Assembly (NCBI GenBank): GCA_017853785.1
Contig: JAFMIX010000109.1
Location: 1 to 7,422 of the forward strand
Reading direction: 5' to 3'
Origin: Verrucomicrobiales bacterium
Lineage (GTDB): Bacteria > Verrucomicrobiota > Verrucomicrobiia > Limisphaerales > JAFMIX01
Length of the DNA stretch: 7,422 bases
In this document: piece by piece, positions 1-4,957 of the stretch
How positions within the stretch are numbered: position 1 is the stretch's first letter
Layout: every line of letters starts with the position of its first letter
Translations under genes and position numbers: made by a program
The notes under the pieces: model-generated
The model's database searches: none
What the model saw: the letters and a program-made list of their open reading frames with translations, nothing else
Told to the model about the DNA's origin: nothing

Positions 1-168
1 CAGTTCGGTCTTTTTCGCCTCGGTGGACAGCTCCTTGTCGAGGACGTTCTTGCAGAGGATGACGCAGTTGTCGCAGATGTAAACGCCGGGGCCGGAGATG
101 AGCTTGCGGACTTCCGCGTGCGACTTGCCGCAGAAACTGCACATCGTGATGTTGTTCGATTTGGCCAT
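1..168 (-). CDS. clpX: ATP-dependent Clp protease ATP-binding subunit ClpX, N-terminal part (cut by the window edge)
   Basis: ClpX is the AAA+ unfoldase that recognises substrates and threads them into the ClpP chamber in the cytoplasm. Only the first 56 residues are present, starting MAKSNNITMCSFCGKS; the AAA+ domain lies off the left edge. The visible part is the N-terminal C4 zinc-binding domain, with Cys10 and Cys13 in CSFC and Cys32 and Cys35 in CDNC, followed by the linker toward the ATPase. This zinc domain mediates dimerisation and adaptor or substrate binding in the family. The ATG lies 17 nt after the clpP stop, so the two are almost certainly co-transcribed. No clear Shine-Dalgarno is visible in the short gap. 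The identification is firm despite truncation, because the Cys pattern and the VRKLISGPGVYICDNCV context are diagnostic. Confidence 0.96.
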   Translation of the reverse strand, partial: MAKSNNITMCSFCGKSHAEVRKLISGPGVYICDNCVILCKNVLDKELSTEAKKTEL

Positions 169-185
169 GGGGATTTACAACCGCA

Positions 186-821
186 TCAAACAATCACCGA
201 ACTCTTCTCTGCCAGATTGGGGATCTGCTTGCGGGATTCGACGACATGATCCACCAGGCCGTAGGCCTTGGCTTCCTCGGCGGACATGAAATTATCGCGG
301 TCGCAGTCCTTCTCCACCTGGTCAACAGATTTGCCGGTGTGCTTGGAAATGATTGCGTTCAGTCGCTGTTTCAGCTTGAGCATGAATTTGACGCGGATTT
401 CCACGTCGCTGGCCTGACCTTCCGCACCACCAAGCACTTGGTGGATCATGATGTTCGCGTTCGGCAGCGCATAACGCTTGCCCTTCGTGCCGCCGCAGAG
501 CAGCACCGCACCCATGCTCGCCGCCTGCCCGATGCAGTAGGTGTTCACGTCGCAGGTCATGAACTGCATCGTGTCGTAAATTGCCAGTCCAGCAGTGACG
601 CTGCCGCCGGGGGAGTTGATGTAGAGATGGATATCCTTCTTCGGGTCGCTCATCTGGAGGAAGAGCAGTTGCGCGATGATGAGGTTGGCGACCATGTCGT
701 CCACCGGCGTGCCGAGGAACACGATGCGGTCCACGAGCAGCCGCGAGTAGATGTCATAGCCGCGTTCGCCGCGACCGGTTTGCTCCACGACCATTGGCAC
801 GAGAAAGTTCTTGGTATCCAT
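186..821 (-). CDS. clpP: ATP-dependent Clp protease proteolytic subunit ClpP
   Basis: ClpP is the serine peptidase that forms the two-ring 14-mer degradation chamber and works with ClpX or ClpA. The product is 211 aa, a normal length. The full catalytic triad is visible by motif: Ser102 in GQAASMGA, His127 in IMIHQ and Asp176 in DRDNF. The oligomerisation and substrate-cleft segment INSPGGSVTAGLAIYD is at about 69-83. The frame stays open for another 72 codons upstream, but that part is not ClpP-like and would run into the divergent VOC gene, so I place the start at the ATG at 821 (MDTKNFLVP). No Shine-Dalgarno precedes it. A good -35/-10 pair lies just upstream. The next gene is clpX, 17 nt downstream. 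Trigger factor, a frequent clpP neighbour, is not adjacent; a divergent VOC gene sits there instead. Confidence 0.97.
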   Translation of the reverse strand: MDTKNFLVPMVVEQTGRGERGYDIYSRLLVDRIVFLGTPVDDMVANLIIAQLLFLQMSDPKKDIHLYINSPGGSVTAGLAIYDTMQFMTCDVNTYCIGQAASMGAVLLCGGTKGKRYALPNANIMIHQVLGGAEGQASDVEIRVKFMLKLKQRLNAIISKHTGKSVDQVEKDCDRDNFMSAEEAKAYGLVDHVVESRKQIPNLAEKSSVIV

Positions 822-836
822 AAATTTAGTGGTCGC

Positions 837-865
837 AACGTATCGGAGGGCTCTCCCAGCGTCAA
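837..865 (-). promoter_or_regulatory. Predicted sigma-70-type promoter of clpP-clpX
   Basis: On the minus strand a -35-like TTGACG (860-865) and a -10-like TACGTT (837-842) are separated by exactly 17 nt. The -35 matches consensus at 5 of 6 positions; the -10 keeps only the TAnnnT core. Transcription would start near 830, leaving a leader of about 9 nt before the clpP ATG. This fits the absence of a Shine-Dalgarno. No CIRCE or other heat-shock operator was recognised. Confidence 0.45.
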
Positions 866-918
866 GCCACGGCGGACCGGCGCGAGGCAATTCTTCGTGC
901 CTCCCGCCCGCAATCGCG

Positions 919-924
919 TAAATT
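919..924 (+). promoter_or_regulatory. Candidate -10 box for a leaderless VOC transcript
   Basis: TAAATT lies exactly 6 nt before the ATG at 931, so transcription would begin at or beside the start codon. No Shine-Dalgarno is present. A -35 at the right distance is poor (TTCGTG-like near 894-899), so this rests mainly on the spacing, which is shared with the queE and beta-helix starts. Confidence 0.35.
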
Positions 925-930
925 GACTCC

Positions 931-1323
931 ATGCAATTCAACCTAGAACATCTCGGCTTGCCCGCGCGCGACCCGGCCGCGCTGAAAGATTGGTATGTCC
1001 GCAAGCTCGGCGGCAAATTGGTTTTGACCGGCGGCACGACCGCGCCGGTCTATTTCGTGCAAGTCGCCGGCATGGTTTTTGAGATTTACACCGCCACCCG
1101 GGCGCTGCCGGATACCGCCGACAATAAGCTCGCCGGGCTGCGGCATCTGGCGTTGCGCGTGGACTCCATCGAGGCGGCCAAAGCGGAACTTGAATCGCGC
1201 GGCGTGAAATTCACCGCCGACATCGGCAACGCCGGCGGCGGCGGCCGCGTGCTGTTCTTCGAGGACGCCGAAGGCAACCTGCTCCACCTGGTCGAACGCC
1301 CGGCGGGATTCGCCTTCCAGTGA
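931..1323 (+). CDS. VOC-superfamily (glyoxalase/bleomycin-resistance fold) protein
   Basis: The product is a 130-aa single-chain member of the vicinal oxygen chelate superfamily, with two beta-alpha-beta-beta-beta modules. The first spans about 1-55 (start MQFNLEHLGLPARDP, with FEIY at 50-53). The second spans about 68-125 (GLRHLALRVDSIEAAKAELESRG to GNLLHLVER). Four residues sit where VOC enzymes bind a divalent metal: His7, Glu51, His72 and Glu122. It is therefore probably a functional metalloenzyme, such as a lyase, dioxygenase or resistance-type protein, rather than a metal-free binding protein. The substrate cannot be told from sequence. It is transcribed divergently from clpP and ends 9 nt from the convergent Nudix stop. 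The ATG is preceded by a TAAATT box and has no Shine-Dalgarno. Confidence 0.87.
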   Translation: MQFNLEHLGLPARDPAALKDWYVRKLGGKLVLTGGTTAPVYFVQVAGMVFEIYTATRALPDTADNKLAGLRHLALRVDSIEAAKAELESRGVKFTADIGNAGGGGRVLFFEDAEGNLLHLVERPAGFAFQ

Positions 1324-1332
1324 TGACCGGAT

Positions 1333-1839
1333 TCAGCGTTGCTCTGCCGCCACTTTTTTCCAGATAAAAACAAACGCCGGCGCGAAATCCTGCGGCTTCT
1401 CATTGATCCAGCGCGTCACGGCCTCAGGCGCAAACCAATCCCCGCGCTCGATCTCGCCGGGGTGCAGCGTGAACGGCCCCTCCGCCTCGCAGCGATAGAC
1501 CCACACGAACTCCGCGTCCGTCTCCGCGCAGGCCTCGATGCGGAGAATCCGCTCCGGAGTCTGCGCTGCCGTTAAGCCGATTTCCTCGCGCAACTCGCGC
1601 ACCGCCGTAGCGTCGTAGGCCTCGCCGGAATCCACGTGCCCGCTCGCCGAGGAATCCCACAGGCCGGGGCATTTGTCCTTGGACATCGAGCGTTTCTGGA
1701 GAAACACTTCGCCGCGCGCATTGAACACCAGCACATGCACCGCGCGGTGCAGCAGCCCGAGCCGATGCACGTCCTTCCGCGTCCGCTGGCCAATCACCTC
1801 GTCGCGCTCGTTGACGATATCAAAGATTTCTTCGGTCAT
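1333..1839 (-). CDS. Nudix hydrolase, IDI/YfcD-like subgroup
   Basis: The product is a 168-aa Nudix-fold protein. The complete Nudix box GX5EX7REUXEEXGU runs from Gly67 to Leu89, from GHVDSGE to RELREEIGL, giving the Mg-binding glutamates. The N-terminal half (EIFDIVNERDEVIGQ, then LLHRAVHVLVFNARGEVFLQKRS, then CPGLWDSSASGHV) resembles isopentenyl-diphosphate isomerase type 1 and the E. coli YfcD group. At the position of the isomerase catalytic Cys there is Ser66, and the isomerase WGEHE-type motif is not seen, so it should hydrolyse a nucleoside- or other diphosphate-linked substrate rather than isomerise IPP. Its ATG lies inside the end of rsmA (20-nt overlap), which implies translational coupling as the last gene of the aminotransferase-rsmA operon. 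Its stop is 9 nt from the convergent VOC stop. The substrate is unknown. Confidence 0.9.
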   Translation of the reverse strand: MTEEIFDIVNERDEVIGQRTRKDVHRLGLLHRAVHVLVFNARGEVFLQKRSMSKDKCPGLWDSSASGHVDSGEAYDATAVRELREEIGLTAAQTPERILRIEACAETDAEFVWVYRCEAEGPFTLHPGEIERGDWFAPEAVTRWINEKPQDFAPAFVFIWKKVAAEQR

Positions 1840-2680
1840 GTTGTTGGCTCAATTGTTTGGTCAATGCCACAAACTGCTCCAGGCTCAACTTTTCCCCGCG
1901 CTCCTGCGGCGAGATGTTCAGGGCGGTGAACGCCGCTGCCAGCCTCTCCGCCGGCCAGTCCTGTTTGAGCAGCTTCAGCATCATCTTCCGCCGCTGCGAG
2001 AACGCGCGCTTCACGATCTTCTCGAACGTGGCGTGTTGCGCTTCCGGCAGCAGCGGCGTCTCGCGCCGCACGAGACACACGCACGCCGAGTCCACGTCCG
2101 GCGCGGGAAAGAAACAGTCCGAGGGAATCTTGAACCAGCCGCGCGGTTCGTAGCGCAATTGCACGAGCAACGTCAGCACGCCGTAATCATCGTCGTCCGC
2201 CCCTGCCATGAGCCGCTTGGCCACTTCCAGTTGCAGCGTCGCGACCAGCCGCGCCGGTCGGAGCGGCGTTTGCGCCAGCTCCACCAAGATCGGCGACGCC
2301 ACGGAATACGGCAGGTTGGCGACCAGTTTCCAATCGCGCCAGTCGCGGACCTCGTGCTCGAGCACAGCGAGCGCGTCGGCAGCCAGCAGCTCAAAACGAG
2401 GATGGAGGGTGGTGGCTGGAGGACAGAAACGCTCCCGCAAAATCTCCACCAGCCGCGTGTCTTTTTCGATGGCGAGCACTTCGCCGGCTTGTTCCACAAG
2501 CAGTTCCGTGAGCGGCCCCAGCCCCGGCCCGATTTCCAGCACCTTGTCCGCCGGCGTCAATTCGGCGGCGGCCACAATGCGCCGGAGCTGGTGGGCGTCG
2601 TGCAGAAAATTCTGGCCGAGAGATTTGGTGAGCTGAAGCTGCCGCGTGGACAACAGCTCGCGCATTTCAGAAAGCTTCAC
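1820..2680 (-). CDS. rsmA: 16S rRNA dimethyladenosine transferase RsmA (KsgA)
   Basis: RsmA dimethylates two adjacent adenines in the 3'-terminal helix of 16S rRNA, using SAM, late in 30S assembly. The product is 286 aa, close to family length. Visible motifs in order are the N-terminal KSLGQNFL (19-26), the SAM loop EIGPGLGPLT (49-58), acidic Glu72 in IEKD, Asp102 in AADAL, the catalytic NLPY (122-125), FFPAPDVDSA (190-199) and the C-terminal AFSQRRKMMLK (226-236). The start is GTG at 2680, not the in-frame ATG five codons later: the GTG has a perfect GGAGGT 6 nt upstream and forms a GTGA overlap with the aminotransferase stop. Residues 85-94 (FCPPATTLHP) come from a heptamer-repeat tract between motifs II and III. 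They look like a loop insertion relative to ordinary RsmA. The 3' end overlaps the Nudix gene. Confidence 0.96.
   Translation of the reverse strand: MKLSEMRELLSTRQLQLTKSLGQNFLHDAHQLRRIVAAAELTPADKVLEIGPGLGPLTELLVEQAGEVLAIEKDTRLVEILRERFCPPATTLHPRFELLAADALAVLEHEVRDWRDWKLVANLPYSVASPILVELAQTPLRPARLVATLQLEVAKRLMAGADDDDYGVLTLLVQLRYEPRGWFKIPSDCFFPAPDVDSACVCLVRRETPLLPEAQHATFEKIVKRAFSQRRKMMLKLLKQDWPAERLAAAFTALNISPQERGEKLSLEQFVALTKQLSQQHDRRNL
2400..2427. repeat. Degenerate 7-bp tandem repeat inside rsmA
   Basis: There are four units of 7 bp with plus-strand consensus GGnTGGA (first unit ggatgga, third ggctgga). They encode RsmA residues 85-94, a Pro/Thr-rich stretch at a predicted surface loop. The period is clear by eye over the four units. 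The boundaries are fuzzy because the units are imperfect. Confidence 0.6.
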
Positions 2681-3966
2681 CGCAACACCTCCGCCAGCGC
2701 GCCGACCGCCCGCTGCAGTTCCGCTGCTGAAATCGTCAGCGGCGGCGTTAAGCTGATGATATTGCCGTGCTCGCCTTCGGGCAGAAAGATGTAGCCGCGA
2801 TACAGCAGCCGCTTGATGGCGTCCAGCGCCACCTGGGTAGCAGGCTTTCCATCCGGTAAAACCAATTCCACGGCGGCCATCAAACCCACGCCCCGCGCAA
2901 CGCAGACAACTTCGGACTTTGGGCCTTGGACTTTGGACAATTCGTCCAACAAAACATTACCCAGCCGCGCGCTGCGCTCCCAGAGTCTCAGCCGCTGAAT
3001 TTCCGCGATCTGCGCCAACGTCATTGCGCAGCCGACGGGATGGCCGAGGAACGTGCTGGTGTGGATGGCCTCGCCGGTGGAGGCGGGCCAAGCGGCGTCC
3101 ATCACGTCCGCGCGCCCGACGCAAGCCGAGAGCGGGAAGCCGCCGGTAAGCGCCTTGCCCAGACAGATCAGGTCGGGCGTGACGCCGCTGTGTTCGCAGG
3201 CGAACCATTTTCCGGTGCGGCCGAACCCCGTATAAATTTCATCGAGGATGAGCAGCGCGCCGTGCTGATCGCAGAGCCGGCGGAGCAACGGCAGAAATTC
3301 GCGCGGCGGAATATTGCAACCGCCGCGCGCCTGCACCGGCTCGACGAGAATCGCACCAATCTTTTCGCAGCGGAAGATTTTGCGGATGGATTGCTCCACC
3401 GTCTTCAGCTCGGCACGAGCGCTTGGAAACTTCACGAAGCTGCCGAACTCGCGGAGCTGCAAACGGAACGGCGAGCGAAAATGTCCGCGGTGGGTGGCGT
3501 TGAGCGCACCATAGCCGAGCCCATGATACGCGCCTTCAAATGCGATGACGCCGCGCTTGCCCGTCGCCAGCACCGCCGTCTTGAGCGCCGCTTCGACCGC
3601 CTCGAAACCAGAACTGCCGAGCAAAGTCTTTCCGGTCGTTCTCCCCTTGCTCCATCGCTCGAAAGTGATGCGGCTCAACTCCCGCACCAGTTGTGCCTTG
3701 AGCGCGTGCGGATGCACATCGCCCATCGCGTGCAGGAGCGTGGCCATCTGCCGCTGGCCGGCGCGAACGACGCGCGGATTGGCATGCCCGGCGGCGGCGA
3801 CGCCGAATGCGGCGGTGAGGTCGAGATACTTTTTGCCCGCCGCGTCCCAGATGTGGACGCCCTGCGCCCGCTCCCAAACAATGGGCCACGAGCCGTCCGC
3901 TTCGGTGTAGAGGACATTGCGGGATTCGTAGCGGCGCAGGAGTTGGATGACTTGGCTGGGTTTCAT
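2677..3966 (-). CDS. Class III pyridoxal-phosphate aminotransferase (specificity unknown)
   Basis: The product is a 429-aa fold-type I, class III aminotransferase, the group containing 4-aminobutyrate, acetylornithine and related omega-aminotransferases. Visible landmarks are DLTAAFGVAAAGHANP (49-64), the PLP phosphate loop LGSSGFEAVEAAL (116-128), the stacking aromatic in GAYHG (145-149), LILDEIYTGFGRTG (239-252) with Asp242 contacting the pyridine nitrogen, and LGKALTGGFP (269-278) with Schiff-base Lys271. IHTSTFLGHPVGCA (301-314) closes the active site. The phosphate loop has SSGFEA where most relatives have a SG(S/T)EA-type sequence. The donor and acceptor cannot be assigned. Residues 343-352 (LSKVQGPKSE) are encoded by a heptamer-repeat tract and look like an inserted loop. 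It is the first gene of the operon with rsmA and the Nudix gene. Its ATG sits 3 bp from the end of the 3970-4132 palindromic element and has no Shine-Dalgarno. Confidence 0.93.
   Translation of the reverse strand: MKPSQVIQLLRRYESRNVLYTEADGSWPIVWERAQGVHIWDAAGKKYLDLTAAFGVAAAGHANPRVVRAGQRQMATLLHAMGDVHPHALKAQLVRELSRITFERWSKGRTTGKTLLGSSGFEAVEAALKTAVLATGKRGVIAFEGAYHGLGYGALNATHRGHFRSPFRLQLREFGSFVKFPSARAELKTVEQSIRKIFRCEKIGAILVEPVQARGGCNIPPREFLPLLRRLCDQHGALLILDEIYTGFGRTGKWFACEHSGVTPDLICLGKALTGGFPLSACVGRADVMDAAWPASTGEAIHTSTFLGHPVGCAMTLAQIAEIQRLRLWERSARLGNVLLDELSKVQGPKSEVVCVARGVGLMAAVELVLPDGKPATQVALDAIKRLLYRGYIFLPEGEHGNIISLTPPLTISAAELQRAVGALAEVLR
2687..2692 (-). promoter_or_regulatory. Ribosome binding site that decides the rsmA start
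   Basis: GGAGGT on the minus strand, 6 nt before the GTG at 2680 and inside the end of the aminotransferase gene. It is the best Shine-Dalgarno in the window and supports the GTG over the downstream ATG. It also shows that the host uses canonical SD initiation for internal operon genes. Confidence 0.8.
2913..2940. repeat. Degenerate 7-bp tandem repeat inside the aminotransferase gene
   Basis: There are four 7-bp units of the type tGGACTT. The 9-mer ggactttgg recurs exactly 14 bp apart (2914-2922 and 2928-2936). The tract encodes residues 343-352 near the C-terminal domain, just before the conserved ARGVGLMAAVEL strand. Confidence 0.65.
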
Positions 3967-3974
3967 TTATTAGC

Positions 3975-4007
3975 CACGGATGAAACACGGATGGAACACG
4001 GATGACA
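3975..4007. repeat. Three 11-bp direct repeats, left end of the palindromic element
   Basis: There are three consecutive 11-bp units of consensus CACGGATGrAA, at 3975-3985, 3986-3996 and 3997-4007. Their 7-bp core CACGGAT is invariant. They are the inverted counterpart of the CACGAAT units at the right end. Confidence 0.8.
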
Positions 4008-4015
4008 AAAACAAC

Positions 4016-4094
4016 GGAGCGCGGCTGTGGTCGCAGACCCAGCCGCAGCACGTTCGAGCTGCTGCGGCTGGTGCTTTGCACACAGCCGTGCTCC
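4016..4094. repeat. Two-tier hairpin at the core of the palindromic element
   Basis: The outer arms GGAGCGCGGCTGTG (4016-4029) and 4081-4094 are complementary at 13 of 14 positions. The inner arms CCAGCCGCAGCA (4039-4050) and 4060-4071 are perfectly complementary over 12 bp around a 9-nt loop. A 9 by 9 internal loop separates the tiers. There is no T-tract after either arm, so it is not a classical intrinsic terminator. As RNA it would be a very stable structure between queE and the aminotransferase. Confidence 0.8.
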
Positions 4095-4101
4095 AGCGCA
4101 G

Positions 4102-4131
4102 TTCGTGTTGATTCGTGTCCATTCGTGGTTA
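4102..4131. repeat. Three 10-bp direct repeats, right end of the palindromic element
   Basis: There are three consecutive 10-bp units beginning TTCGTG, at 4102-4111, 4112-4121 and 4122-4131. Read on the minus strand they are CACGAA-type units that mirror the left-end CACGGAT repeats. The last unit includes the queE stop codon. Confidence 0.75.
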
Positions 4132-4872
4132 AACCCCGCGCTGTTCCGGCGGCCAGATGATCTTGTGCAGTTGTGCCTGGAAACGGACCGGAAGCGCATC
4201 GGCAATGATGCGCCCAACCAGATGCTGGCGCGTGATGGGCGTCTGACCTACCGGCACAGGCTTGAGCGCCTTGTGTCGCTGTTCCGGGCGCAACGGATGC
4301 ACCCAGGACATCAGCAGCGGACAGATCGCGGCGAGCTTGTGCGCGGCGATCTGTTGCCGCGCCCACTCGTAATCCTCGGCCGTGCCGATGACGAACTTGA
4401 TTTCGTCCGTGGCACGCAGGTGCGGGATATTTTCGAACCGGTTGCGCGCGACCTCGCCGCTGCTGGGGCATTTCAAATCCACAATGCGCCGGACGCGCGG
4501 GTCGATCGCCGAGATGTCGTGCGCGCCGCTGGTTTCAATGAGCACGGTGAAGCCGTCGTCGCAGAGCTGCCGCAGGAGCGAAAGGGAATTTCTCTGAAGC
4601 AGTGGCTCGCCGCCGGTGAGTTCCACCAAGGGAAGTGCGGAATGCGGAGTGCGGAGTGCGGAATTTTGGAATGGCTTGGCCAGCCGGCGCACTTCGGTGA
4701 CGACTTCTTCGAGCGGCCGCTTCTTTCCCTCGGTGAAGGCATACGCGGTGTCGCAATACGAGCAGCGCAGGTCGCACGCGGTGAGGCGCACGAACACGCA
4801 CGGCAGCCCGGCAAAGGTGCTTTCGCCCTGCAGGCTGAGATAGATTTCGTTCACGACGAGCGTGGCGCTCAT
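4129..4872 (-). CDS. queE: 7-carboxy-7-deazaguanine synthase QueE (radical SAM)
   Basis: QueE converts 6-carboxy-5,6,7,8-tetrahydropterin to 7-carboxy-7-deazaguanine with SAM and a [4Fe-4S] cluster, a step toward preQ0 and queuosine. The product is 247 aa. The N-terminus NEIYLSLQGEST (8-19) is typical. The cluster cysteines are Cys33, Cys37 and Cys40 in CDLRCSYCDT, with a CX3CX2C spacing. TGGEPLLQ (86-93) is the SAM-contacting motif. VDLKCPSSG and the C-terminal ALPVRFQAQLHKIIWPPEQ complete the family pattern. Residues 71-80 (SALRTPHSAL), just before the TGGEP strand, derive from a heptamer repeat and look inserted. The stop codon lies within the end of the 3970-4132 element. No Shine-Dalgarno precedes the ATG; a TAGACT box lies 6 nt upstream. 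The partner gene queD is about 2 kb away on the same strand. Confidence 0.96.
   Translation of the reverse strand: MSATLVVNEIYLSLQGESTFAGLPCVFVRLTACDLRCSYCDTAYAFTEGKKRPLEEVVTEVRRLAKPFQNSALRTPHSALPLVELTGGEPLLQRNSLSLLRQLCDDGFTVLIETSGAHDISAIDPRVRRIVDLKCPSSGEVARNRFENIPHLRATDEIKFVIGTAEDYEWARQQIAAHKLAAICPLLMSWVHPLRPEQRHKALKPVPVGQTPITRQHLVGRIIADALPVRFQAQLHKIIWPPEQRGV
4634..4661. repeat. 7-bp tandem repeat inside queE
   Basis: Four heptamers of AGTGCGG lie in tandem; three are identical and the second differs at one base (aatgcgg). They encode QueE residues 71-80 between an N-terminal helix and the conserved TGGEP strand. This is the cleanest of the five heptamer tracts. Confidence 0.85.
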
Positions 4873-4878
4873 GGCGGC

Positions 4879-4907
4879 AGTCTATGCGCTGCGGCGGGAA
4901 TAGTGAA
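4879..4907 (-). promoter_or_regulatory. Predicted queE promoter, leaderless arrangement
   Basis: On the minus strand TTCACT (4902-4907) and TAGACT (4879-4884) each match the -35 and -10 consensus at 4 of 6 positions, with a 17-nt spacer. The -10 ends 6 nt before the queE ATG, so the transcript would begin at or next to the start codon. The -35 hexamer lies within the 4898-4925 heptamer tract. Confidence 0.4.
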
Positions 4908-4925
4908 TCGCGAATCGCAGATTGA
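4898..4925. repeat. 7-bp tandem repeat in the queE/beta-helix divergent promoter
   Basis: Four units of 7 bp. The two central ones are identical (gaatcgc), the first is gaatagt, and the last (agattga) is diverged. The tract lies in the 85-bp gap between the divergent starts and overlaps the predicted -35 elements of both genes. Confidence 0.65.
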
Positions 4926-4951
4926 ACGCCGCAGCCTCGGCGGGTTACTAT
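4922..4951 (+). promoter_or_regulatory. Predicted promoter of the beta-helix gene, leaderless arrangement
   Basis: TTGAAC (4922-4927) and TACTAT (4946-4951) are separated by 18 nt. Each matches consensus at 4 of 6 positions. TACTAT ends exactly 6 nt before the GTG at 4958, which has no convincing Shine-Dalgarno. The -35 starts in the last unit of the heptamer tract. Confidence 0.4.
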
Positions 4952-4957
4952 GATCAG

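Larger units (their letters stand above)
3970..4132. repeat. Approximately 163-bp nested imperfect palindromic element (MITE/REP-like)
   Basis: The two ends are related inverted sequences: TTAGCCACGGATG on the plus strand at 3970 matches TTAACCACGAATG read on the minus strand from 4132. Inside each end are short direct repeats of 11 bp (left) and 10 bp (right), and the centre is a two-tier hairpin. It carries no gene and no transposase. It occupies practically the entire queE-aminotransferase gap, ends within the queE stop codon, and stops 3 bp short of the aminotransferase ATG. A dispersed non-autonomous element is the natural reading, but target-site duplications were not evident. Confidence 0.7.

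Noticed and set aside
246..926. Plus-strand open frame (226 codons) opposite clpP
   Set aside because: It is an antisense shadow of a complete ClpP with an intact catalytic triad.
822..1037. N-terminal extension of ClpP upstream of 821
   Set aside because: The frame is open for 72 more codons, but the sequence is not ClpP-like, overlaps the divergent VOC gene and would include the promoter. The ATG at 821 gives a normal ClpP length.
2926..4005. Plus-strand open frame (359 codons) opposite the aminotransferase
   Set aside because: It is an antisense shadow: the minus strand carries an unambiguous class III aminotransferase with all PLP motifs.
4016..4094. Rho-independent terminator for queE
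   Set aside because: The hairpin is strong but has no T-tract following it on either strand. It is better explained as the core of the repeat element.
3963..4217. Small minus-strand frame reading through the palindromic element (FNHEWTRINTN-like peptide)
   Set aside because: It is made almost entirely of the element's short repeats and hairpin arms and overlaps the end of queE in another frame. It is most likely a spurious ORF of a repeat element.
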